Source: Pedobacter gandavensis
GTDB taxonomy: Bacteria > Bacteroidota > Bacteroidia > Sphingobacteriales > Sphingobacteriaceae
DNA length: 64,000 nucleotides
NCBI RefSeq assembly: GCF_014172405.1
Contig: NZ_WNXC01000008.1
Span: 1 to 64,000 of the forward strand
Reading direction: 5' to 3'
How positions within the stretch are numbered: the stretch's first letter is position 1; every line of letters starts with the position of its first letter. Below are positions 51,752-59,281 of this stretch, piece after piece. A model generated the notes under the pieces. That model was not told the DNA's origin and searched no databases. It saw only the letters and a list, made by a program, of their open reading frames with translations. The position numbers were made by a program, and so were the translations under genes.

Positions 51752-53857
51752 TTGTTTGCTTCCAGTTTAGATACCACCATAGAATATCTTAAAGGCGTAG
51801 GGCCGAAACGTGCGGAACTCCTGCAAAAGGAGCTGCGTATTTTCACCTACGATCACTTGCTGAATTATTTTCCTTTCCGTTACATCGACCGAACCCGCTT
51901 CTATAAGGTAAATGAGCTGAATAGCGAATTGCCCTACGTACAGGTATTGGGTCGGATTACTGGTAAAGAACAGATTGGAGAGAAGCATAAAAAGAGAATT
52001 GTTGCCCGTCTTACCGATGAAACAGGTTCTATTGAGCTGGTCTGGTTTCAAAGTCTGAAATATGTAGACGAGAATGTGCAACGTGGTAAAGTATATATCG
52101 TTTTCGGGAAGCCAACCGCTTTTAATGGAGGTTTTAGCATCTCCCATCCGGAATTGGAAAATTACCCAAGGCCAGCCACCATCACCGGAAACCTTAGGCT
52201 ACAGCCGGTATACAACTCTACAGAAAAGCTAAAAAAATTCTTCCTGGATAGTAAAGGAATTCAGAAACTCCAGACCCTGGTGATCGAGCAGAACCTCGCC
52301 GAGGTGAAGGAAAGTCTGCCAGCCTATATTCTGGATAAGTATCAAATGGTGACTAAAAAAGAAGCGATTCTGAGTATCCATTTTCCAAGGGATGTCAAAG
52401 CGTTAAAAGGCGCGGAACGCAGATTGAAATTCGAAGAGCTTTTTTATATACAACTTCAGCTGTTGCACAATAAACAAATCAGAGAGTGGAAGTTTAAAGG
52501 GCATCCGTTTAACACTGTAGGAGAGAGTGTAAATACCTTTTATAAGGAAATCTTGCCGTTCGAATTAACAGGGGCTCAGAAGCGGGTAATTAAAGAAATC
52601 AGGACGGATACGCAACGTGGTGTTCAGATGAACCGCCTCGTACAAGGTGATGTAGGAAGTGGGAAAACAGTGGTCGCGCTGATGAGCATGTTGTTGGCTA
52701 AGGACAATGGGTTCCAAGCCTGTATGATGGCGCCTACAGAGATTCTGGCACGTCAGCATTATGAATCTATCACTTCGCTTTTAGATGGCCGCCTGGCCAA
52801 AATAGGAATCCTTACTGGGAGTACCACCAAAAAGCAACGTACAAAATTGCATGAAGAACTGGAAGCCGGAGAGATTGATATTCTGGTAGGGACACATGCG
52901 CTGATTGAAGATAAGGTGGTGTTTAAAAATTTGGCTTTAGTGGTGATTGATGAGCAACATCGTTTTGGGGTGGAACAAAGGGCCAAACTTTGGCGTAAAA
53001 ATGCCATTCCCCCTCATATTCTGGTGATGACGGCAACACCTATTCCACGCACATTGGCCATGACTTTATATGGAGATCTTGATGTTTCTTCAATAGATGA
53101 ATTGCCGGTAGGAAGAAAGCCAATTGAAACCCGTCATTTTGTGGAAGGTCAACGGTTACGGATGTTTGGTTTTATGCGGGAGGAGATCGCTAAAGGCCGC
53201 CAGGTATATGTGGTATATCCGTTGATCAAGGAAAGTGAGAAACTGGATCTTCTGAATTTGGAAGCAGGAATAGAGCAAATGAGCTATCAATTTCCCCGAC
53301 CGGATTTTCAAATAAGTATTGTTCATGGGCAGATGAAGAATGCGGAGAAGCAGTTCGAGATGCAACAGTTTATTGACGGTAAAAGTCAAATCATGGTCGC
53401 AACTACCGTGATTGAAGTAGGCGTAAATGTGCCAAATGCATCGATCATGATTATAGAAAATGCGGAACGTTTTGGTTTGTCGCAACTCCACCAGTTACGT
53501 GGACGTGTGGGCAGGGGTGCAGAACAGTCTTTTTGCATTCTGATGTCCGGCAATAAGCTAGGTGCAGATGGTCGTCTTCGATTAGATACGATGGTGAAGA
53601 CCAATAATGGCTTTGAAATTTCTGAGATTGATTTGCAATTGCGCGGTCCAGGAGACCTTACTGGTACGCAGCAAAGTGGTGTATTGGAATTGAAATTGGC
53701 CAATCTGGCAACAGATCAATTGATTTTACAGGAGGCAAGATCTACTGTAATTGATATCCTCGCGGGAGATCCACAGTTGGAGCTCCCGGAAAATAGTCTT
53801 TTAAAAACATACCTCGCCAAAAGAAGCCGAGGCATTGCTTTAGATAAAATTTCTTAA
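51752..53857 (+). CDS. recG: ATP-dependent DNA helicase RecG
   Basis: A 701-residue helicase that reverses stalled replication forks and moves Holliday junctions. The N-terminal wedge/OB domain is followed by motif I GDVGSGKT (about 297-304), motif II DEQHRFGVEQRAKLW (about 404-418), MTATPIPRTLAMTLYGDL (about 427-444), then the C-terminal helicase half with VATTVIEVGVNVPNASIMIIENAERFGLSQLHQLRGRVGR and the TRG-like LRGPGDLTGTQQSG. The start is TTG at 51752, right after the RarD-like stop; the first residues SLDTTIEYLKGVGPKRAELL match the family's N-terminus. Confidence 0.96.
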   Translation: MFASSLDTTIEYLKGVGPKRAELLQKELRIFTYDHLLNYFPFRYIDRTRFYKVNELNSELPYVQVLGRITGKEQIGEKHKKRIVARLTDETGSIELVWFQSLKYVDENVQRGKVYIVFGKPTAFNGGFSISHPELENYPRPATITGNLRLQPVYNSTEKLKKFFLDSKGIQKLQTLVIEQNLAEVKESLPAYILDKYQMVTKKEAILSIHFPRDVKALKGAERRLKFEELFYIQLQLLHNKQIREWKFKGHPFNTVGESVNTFYKEILPFELTGAQKRVIKEIRTDTQRGVQMNRLVQGDVGSGKTVVALMSMLLAKDNGFQACMMAPTEILARQHYESITSLLDGRLAKIGILTGSTTKKQRTKLHEELEAGEIDILVGTHALIEDKVVFKNLALVVIDEQHRFGVEQRAKLWRKNAIPPHILVMTATPIPRTLAMTLYGDLDVSSIDELPVGRKPIETRHFVEGQRLRMFGFMREEIAKGRQVYVVYPLIKESEKLDLLNLEAGIEQMSYQFPRPDFQISIVHGQMKNAEKQFEMQQFIDGKSQIMVATTVIEVGVNVPNASIMIIENAERFGLSQLHQLRGRVGRGAEQSFCILMSGNKLGADGRLRLDTMVKTNNGFEISEIDLQLRGPGDLTGTQQSGVLELKLANLATDQLILQEARSTVIDILAGDPQLELPENSLLKTYLAKRSRGIALDKIS

Positions 53858-53865
53858 TTCAGCAT

Positions 53866-55083
53866 TTAATCTTCGTCACTGCCAGGTAGTGATCCTGTAC
53901 CCGAGTAGGCTCCTTTTCTAATAATTGGCATACCAAGATGTTTATAAAGTTCGTCTAAGTGCATTAAACTGCCATTGGTTAGGTTGCCCAGGAAGATAAC
54001 CACAATGTTTTTTTGCACATCACGTACATAGATGTGTCTGAAACCGTGCCACCATCCAGTATGGTAAACTACTTTTCTTCCTTGCTCACCATCAAACATT
54101 CTCCATCCGTAACCGTAATTGAAATGGCCATTGATTGGTTTGTTATGTCCTTGATATGCAGAATCCAAGCTCGGTTTTGTAAGTAAGCGCCCGTTTTTCA
54201 AGGCTTTGTCGTACAATACTAAATCATGTAGCGTGCTGTAAATTCCTTTGTCGCCAACTGGTCCATCCAGAAAGTTCTGTACAACAGAATACTTCCAGGT
54301 ACGATCATGACCTACCACATCAACAGGGATTTTAGGATAAACAGTGGTGGAGTAAACATGTGTATTTTTCATTCCTGCGGGTTTGAAAATATGTTCCATC
54401 ATATAGTCCGCGTAAGGTTTGCCGGTCACCTTTTCGATGATGGCAGCCAATACCATATAGTTGGAGTTGTTGTAATGAAAACGAGTGTCTGGCTTGGTAT
54501 AGCGGTTAGGCTTATATTCGGCAATCAGATTCATCACATCATTGTTGCTCATTGGTTTTTTCTTGTCCTTCCAGATGCCATCGGTAAAGTAAACATAGTT
54601 CATCATTCCGCTGCGGTGGGTAAGGAGCAATTTAACATTGATCCCCTCATATGGGAAGTTCGGATAAAATTTCTTGACATCATCTGTCAGTTTTAATTTC
54701 CCCTGTTCAATCAATTGCAAAATCGCCGTTCCGGTAAATGTTTTAGTGATGGAAGCCAGTTCAAACTCAGAATTGATTTTTAAGCTGTCGCGGTGTAAGT
54801 AATCAGCCCATCCGATTGCTTTTTCATATAAAATCTTGCCGTCTTTTGCAACCAACATATTGCCATTGAACCCATATTTTTTATGTAAATTTTGTACAAA
54901 GTCGGCAATCCATTTATCGCCCTTGGCAGGGTTGTAAACCAATAGCAAGCTGTCGGCCTTGTCATCTTCTACTGTCCGCTCTTTACTAGGCTCAGCAAGC
55001 ACAGCGGGTTTTTTAGAATTTGAACAAGAAAAGAATAATAAAGTGGCTACTGAAGCTACGGCTAGAATATTACGATAAGTCAT
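53866..55083 (-). CDS. Serine hydrolase of the beta-lactamase/class C-like family (lipoprotein)
   Basis: A 405-residue protein. The signal sequence has a lipobox at Cys20 (LFFSC). The penicillin-recognising fold carries SITK (Ser111, Lys114; S-x-x-K), a Y-N-N segment near 205 in FHYNNSNYMVLAA (the Y-x-N motif), and HTGWWHGFRHIY (about 330-341; in place of K-T-G). It is an outer-membrane or periplasmic serine hydrolase, perhaps an esterase or a D-Ala-D-Ala-type peptidase; a resistance role should not be assumed. It converges on recG with 8 nt between. Confidence 0.9.
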   Translation of the reverse strand: MTYRNILAVASVATLLFFSCSNSKKPAVLAEPSKERTVEDDKADSLLLVYNPAKGDKWIADFVQNLHKKYGFNGNMLVAKDGKILYEKAIGWADYLHRDSLKINSEFELASITKTFTGTAILQLIEQGKLKLTDDVKKFYPNFPYEGINVKLLLTHRSGMMNYVYFTDGIWKDKKKPMSNNDVMNLIAEYKPNRYTKPDTRFHYNNSNYMVLAAIIEKVTGKPYADYMMEHIFKPAGMKNTHVYSTTVYPKIPVDVVGHDRTWKYSVVQNFLDGPVGDKGIYSTLHDLVLYDKALKNGRLLTKPSLDSAYQGHNKPINGHFNYGYGWRMFDGEQGRKVVYHTGWWHGFRHIYVRDVQKNIVVIFLGNLTNGSLMHLDELYKHLGMPIIRKGAYSGTGSLPGSDED

Positions 55084-55335
55084 GAATAATGATGGTGCTT
55101 TAAACGCCCGAAAAATAAGGAATATTAACCTTTTAAACGTAAAAGAGTTTTAAACATTATCAGCAGCTATTATTTAGCTTACGAAATTGTATACATTTGT
55201 TCAAATGAGCGTTTTATAAAGAATTTTTGCCGATTCCAAAATTGAAAAAGATTCCTTCACTGTTGCTATCAGGTAAATTTTTCTTTACAGCGGAAGGACA
55301 TTGGAGAATAGCGCTACCATTAAATTATAAAAAAC

Positions 55336-55343
55336 TAAATTTG
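55336..55343 (+). promoter_or_regulatory. -7 element of fumC
   Basis: TAAATTTG matches TAnnTTTG, with a start near 55349, 14 nt before the ATG at 55363. No well-placed TTG -33 is seen. Confidence 0.5.
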
Positions 55344-55362
55344 TCATCACAAAAAAAACACT

Positions 55363-56760
55363 ATGAATTTTAGAACTGAACACGATACCATGGGTGAAGT
55401 GCAGGTACCTGCCGATAAATATTGGGGGGCTCAAACTGAACGTTCACGTAATAATTTTAAAATAGGTCCTGAGGCTTCGATGCCAAAAGAAATCATACAT
55501 GCTTTTGGCTATTTGAAGAAAGCAGCAGCATTAGCAAATACAGAGTTAGGCGTGTTGACAGCGGAAAAAGCAGCGTTAATTGCTACAGCTTGTGATGAAG
55601 TGATTGCAGGTGCTTTAGATGAGCAATTTCCTTTAGTAATCTGGCAAACAGGTTCTGGAACGCAAAGTAATATGAACGCAAATGAGGTAATTGCCAATCG
55701 TGCACATGTACTGAATGGCGGTACGCTTGCAGATGCAACGAAAGTTCTGCACCCAAATGATGATGTGAATAAATCACAGTCTTCAAATGATACTTATCCG
55801 ACGGCAATGCATATTGCTGCTTACAAACAAGCAGTAGAAATTACCATTCCAGGGTTAGAAAAATTACGACATACTTTAAGTGTGAAAGTTGCTGAATTCA
55901 GTGACATTGTAAAAACTGGTCGTACCCATTTTATGGATGCTACACCATTGACACTGGGGCAAGAATTCTCAGGCTACGTTCAACAAATTGACAACAGTGT
56001 TAGAGCGATTAAAAATGCTTTAGTAATGATCTCTGAGCTTGCGCTTGGTGGTACTGCTGTGGGTACAGGACTGAATACACCTAAAGGATATGATGTATTG
56101 GTAGCTGCGAAAATTGCAGACCTAACCGGACTTCCTTTTGTAACGGCTCCAAATAAATTTGAAGCATTGGCAGCTCATGACGCCATGGTGGAATTGTCTG
56201 CAGCTTACAAACGTACAGCGGTTGCGCTAATGAAAATTGCTAACGACATCAGAATGTTGAGCTCTGGTCCACGTTGTGGTATTGGTGAGATCATTATCCC
56301 TGATAATGAGCCAGGATCGTCTATCATGCCGGGAAAAGTAAATCCTACGCAACCAGAAGCTTTGACTATGGTTTGTGCACAGGTAATGGGTAATGATGTG
56401 ACGGTAGGTATTGGTGGTAGCAACGGTCATTTTGAATTGAATGTGTTCAAGCCGGTGATTGCAGCCAATGTATTACAATCTGGACGTCTGATTGGTGATG
56501 CCTGCGTTTCATTCAATGATAAATGTGCGGAAGGTATTTTACCAAATCTACCGGAAATTAAAAAACACCTCGAGAATTCTCTAATGTTGGTTACGGCGTT
56601 AAATCCTCACGTAGGCTATGAAAATGCTGCTAAAATTGCTAAGAAAGCGCATAAAGAAAACAAAACTTTGCGTTCAGCAGCAGTAGAGCTGGGCTTACTT
56701 ACTGCCGAGCAATTCGACGAATGGGTGCGCCCGGAAGATATGGTTGGTAGTTTAAAATAA
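55363..56760 (+). CDS. fumC: Class II fumarate hydratase
   Basis: A 465-residue enzyme interconverting fumarate and malate in the citric-acid cycle. Markers are MGEVQVPADKYWGAQTERSRNNF (10-32), GSGTQSNMNANEVIANRA (about 97-114), TGRTHFMDATPLTLGQEFSGY (about 186-206) and the signature GSSIMPGKVNPTQPE (about 317-331). The class II set is complete, and an aspartase reading is less likely given the N-terminal VPADKYWGAQTERS form. The gene is followed by an unrelated lipoprotein gene after 19 nt. Confidence 0.96.
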   Translation: MNFRTEHDTMGEVQVPADKYWGAQTERSRNNFKIGPEASMPKEIIHAFGYLKKAAALANTELGVLTAEKAALIATACDEVIAGALDEQFPLVIWQTGSGTQSNMNANEVIANRAHVLNGGTLADATKVLHPNDDVNKSQSSNDTYPTAMHIAAYKQAVEITIPGLEKLRHTLSVKVAEFSDIVKTGRTHFMDATPLTLGQEFSGYVQQIDNSVRAIKNALVMISELALGGTAVGTGLNTPKGYDVLVAAKIADLTGLPFVTAPNKFEALAAHDAMVELSAAYKRTAVALMKIANDIRMLSSGPRCGIGEIIIPDNEPGSSIMPGKVNPTQPEALTMVCAQVMGNDVTVGIGGSNGHFELNVFKPVIAANVLQSGRLIGDACVSFNDKCAEGILPNLPEIKKHLENSLMLVTALNPHVGYENAAKIAKKAHKENKTLRSAAVELGLLTAEQFDEWVRPEDMVGSLK

Positions 56761-56779
56761 TTTATAAAAATACCCGGAT

Positions 56780-57274
56780 ATGTGGAGATTGATGTTATCC
56801 CTTTTACTGACTTCAGCTGTGTTTGCTGCTTGCAGCAGACTACCGAATGTTCAGGGGAAAGGTGAAGCTTTTTTGCAGGGTGTTTGGAATCAGGATAGTA
56901 TAGCCCATAAGGAGCAATTGCTGAACTATACGCAGCATAAGTTTAAATTTACCTGCGACTCGTTCTATGTAGATTTAACCACCCACTCTAAGGTGAATTA
57001 CTATGCTGATTCTTGTTTTAACAATGGCGTTTGGAAAGAATATGCCAAAGGAGTTTATGAGGTCCGCAATGACAGCCTGATTCTGGAAGGCACCTATACA
57101 AAAGCCAATTATAAACAAAAGGTGACAGGCTGCTATCAGATTGGAAGATATGTGAGGAGCTTTATTGTCAAATCCTTTGAATCAAATAAATTGTCTCTGG
57201 TGAATGCCAGTGATCAAAGGGAATGTAACCTAATCTTGAAAGAGAAGATTGTTTGCGAGCCTAAAGCATTGTAA
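56780..57274 (+). CDS. Small lipoprotein of unknown function, downstream of fumC
   Basis: A 164-residue protein with signal sequence MWRLMLSLLLTSAVFAAC and lipobox Cys18. The mature part has FKFTCDSFYVDLTT, YADSCFNNGVWKEYAKGVYEVRNDSLILEGTY and GCYQIGRYVRSF, giving several paired cysteines and a beta-rich look. No family was recognised from motifs. It is 19 nt behind fumC and 37 nt before the nuclease gene, so an operon is likely. Confidence 0.78.
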   Translation: MWRLMLSLLLTSAVFAACSRLPNVQGKGEAFLQGVWNQDSIAHKEQLLNYTQHKFKFTCDSFYVDLTTHSKVNYYADSCFNNGVWKEYAKGVYEVRNDSLILEGTYTKANYKQKVTGCYQIGRYVRSFIVKSFESNKLSLVNASDQRECNLILKEKIVCEPKAL

Positions 57275-57311
57275 GTTTAATAAAAAACGCCCTCTAAAAA
57301 TATTAATTCTA

Positions 57312-58118
57312 ATGAACACAAAGTCGATCAAAAGATCATTGAAAGTGGCCTTAACCGTAGCGGTTATGGCTTACCTACCTTTAAATGCGAATGCATGGGG
57401 AATGCTTGGCCACCGTATTGTTGGACAAGTTGCTGAAGCGCATCTTAGTAAGAAAGCGCTTAAAGGCGTAAGAGGAATATTGGGCTCAGAAAGTCTGGCT
57501 ATGGCTAGCAATTGGGGAGATTTCATCAAATCGGATACCGCTTACAATTATTTGTACAACTGGCACTTCGTAAACCTTCCGGGTGGACTGGATAAACAAG
57601 GTGTATTTAACTTCCTGGATACAGACCATGATGCTAATGTATACAATAAGGTGATTGAAATGACTGTTATCCTGAAAAATCACGAAAGTACTGCTGCTCA
57701 AAAATTATTGGCGATGCGTATGTTGGTTCACATGGTAGGTGATCTCAATCAGCCAATGCACACTGCACGTAAAGAAGATCTAGGGGGTAATAAAGTATAT
57801 GTGACCTGGTTTGGTGAGAAATCTAACCTGCACAGGGTTTGGGATGAAGCACTGATTGGTTACCAACAATTGAGCTACACAGAATATGCAGCTGCAATTA
57901 ACCATCCTTCTAAAGAACAGCTGACTGCTTGGAAAAGTAATTCGTTAAAAGACTTCGTGTATGGTTCTTATGAAGCTTGCAATAAAATTTATGCTGAGAC
58001 TAAGCCAGAAGCTAAGTTGAGCTACAAATACAATTATGATTTTGCAGGTTTGCTGGATACGCAGTTGTTGAAAGGTGGAATTTGTTTAGCCAATATCCTG
58101 AACGAAATTTATAGCTAA
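57312..58118 (+). CDS. S1/P1 family nuclease, exported
   Basis: A 268-residue secreted enzyme that degrades single-stranded DNA or RNA and can act as 3'-nucleotidase. The signal peptide ends NANA, leaving a mature N-terminal Trp (WGMLGHRIVGQVAE), the zinc-ligand residue of the family. The other zinc ligands are in SNWGDFIKSD, WHFVNLP, MVHMVGDLNQPMHTARKEDLGGN and HRVWDEALI. The start is ATG 57312: a longer frame starts at 57249 inside the upstream gene and has no signal peptide. It lies 5 nt before the phosphatase gene. Confidence 0.93.
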   Translation: MNTKSIKRSLKVALTVAVMAYLPLNANAWGMLGHRIVGQVAEAHLSKKALKGVRGILGSESLAMASNWGDFIKSDTAYNYLYNWHFVNLPGGLDKQGVFNFLDTDHDANVYNKVIEMTVILKNHESTAAQKLLAMRMLVHMVGDLNQPMHTARKEDLGGNKVYVTWFGEKSNLHRVWDEALIGYQQLSYTEYAAAINHPSKEQLTAWKSNSLKDFVYGSYEACNKIYAETKPEAKLSYKYNYDFAGLLDTQLLKGGICLANILNEIYS

Positions 58119-58123
58119 GAAAT

Positions 58124-58573
58124 ATGAAAATATTGATGGTTTGTCTGGGCAATATCTGTCGTTCTCCCTTAGCGGAGGGCGTAATGCGCCATTTAGTGGA
58201 AGAACAAGGTTTGGACTGGGAGATTGCATCTGCTGGAACCGGTGACTGGCATATCAATGAACCTGCCGATAAAAGAGGCATCGCCATTGCTAAAAAGTAT
58301 GGCTATGACATCTCTAAGCAAAGAGCCAGACACTTTAATCCGGATCATTTTGAAGCATTTGATAAAATTTTAGTGATGGATCAACAAAATGAAAAAGATG
58401 TGCTGAAACAGGCGGATCACCTACACCATCGTGAAAAAGTGATGCTCTTTTTACCAGACAACCTCGAAGTTACAGACCCCTATTTCGATGATAAACTGTT
58501 TGAGCCAGTGTTTCTGCAAATTGAAGAACGCTGCAGACAGATTATTGAGGAAATCAAAAAAGAATCCATATAA
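58124..58573 (+). CDS. Low-molecular-weight protein-tyrosine phosphatase
   Basis: A 149-residue cytoplasmic phosphatase. The P-loop CLGNICRSP (7-15) has the C-x5-R-S catalytic motif, and the acid loop DPYFDD (about 124-129) supplies the general-acid Asp. It is a standard length for the family. It could oppose a tyrosine kinase in polysaccharide export, but no such kinase is in the window. Only 5 nt separates it from the nuclease gene. Confidence 0.96.
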   Translation: MKILMVCLGNICRSPLAEGVMRHLVEEQGLDWEIASAGTGDWHINEPADKRGIAIAKKYGYDISKQRARHFNPDHFEAFDKILVMDQQNEKDVLKQADHLHHREKVMLFLPDNLEVTDPYFDDKLFEPVFLQIEERCRQIIEEIKKESI

Positions 58574-58584
58574 CTCATTACGCC

Positions 58585-59148
58585 ATGGAATCACCCAAAC
58601 TGTTTATGTTAATGTTAGGTTGTAAACCGGCAGCACGTCGGATTGAACAACATGATATGCTTTTCTCTATCGGGACCGCCTTAAAGGATCTGAAACAAGA
58701 AATCCTTGACTTTTGGCCTGAGGGAGGAGAGAAGATTCATGTGGATGCCTGGCGTGAAGTAAATACAGTAGATGGGTACAAGATTGAAGTAGTACCTACG
58801 GCTGCGCTCAAGGAGCAAGAACAACAGCATAAGCTGTTTTTTATGAACCTTGGTGGTTATAAACCTAACGTGTTTGATGAACCCCATTATAAGATGCTTA
58901 TCGTTGCTCCTGATCTGGCTAACGCCATTCAGCAGGCAAAACAAACTGCGTTTTATAAACATACCGGTTTTGAAGGTGCAACTTCTCATATCGACGACAA
59001 ATACGGCGTAGATGTAGATGATGCTTTTGAGGTGGTTGATGTGCTTCCCGAATCACTTAAAAATAACTACGAGTTGAAAATCACCTCAGAGGAAGGGCTA
59101 TTGGAGGATGAAATACACCTTGGGTATTTTAAACTGAGCAGACTTTAA
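58585..59148 (+). CDS. DUF1543-like protein
   Basis: A 187-residue cytoplasmic protein in the LMW phosphatase operon (11-nt gap). The N-terminal part, KLFMLMLGCKPAARRIEQHDMLFSIG (5-30), followed by HVDAWREVNTVDGYKIEV (about 51-68), and a second similar segment FFMNLGGYKPNVFDEPHYKMLIVA (about 85-108), give an internal duplication typical of DUF1543. The function is unknown. Confidence 0.85.
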   Translation: MESPKLFMLMLGCKPAARRIEQHDMLFSIGTALKDLKQEILDFWPEGGEKIHVDAWREVNTVDGYKIEVVPTAALKEQEQQHKLFFMNLGGYKPNVFDEPHYKMLIVAPDLANAIQQAKQTAFYKHTGFEGATSHIDDKYGVDVDDAFEVVDVLPESLKNNYELKITSEEGLLEDEIHLGYFKLSRL

Positions 59149-59185
59149 GAAGCAAGTCACAATTTTATAGAATTGAATTAAATAC

Positions 59186-59267
59186 AAAACGGGGATTCTT
59201 CTTTGAAGACCGATGAATGTTTGCGTTTTCGCAAAGATTCGAGGTTGAAAAGAGAAATCCCCGTTTT
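59186..59267. terminator. Large bidirectional terminator-like structure
   Basis: AAAACGGGGATT (59186-59197) and AATCCCCGTTTT (59256-59267) form a 12-bp outer stem. Inside is a perfect 6-bp hairpin TTTGCG/CGCAAA (59220-59235). Both strands have terminal T runs, and it lies between convergent genes (59148 and 59282). Confidence 0.75.
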
Positions 59268-59281
59268 AAACTCTAAGGTTT

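Noticed and set aside
53866..55083. Antibiotic-resistance beta-lactamase
   Set aside because: The third motif is HTG rather than the KTG of class C enzymes, and the protein is a lipoprotein of the broad serine-hydrolase group; resistance cannot be inferred.
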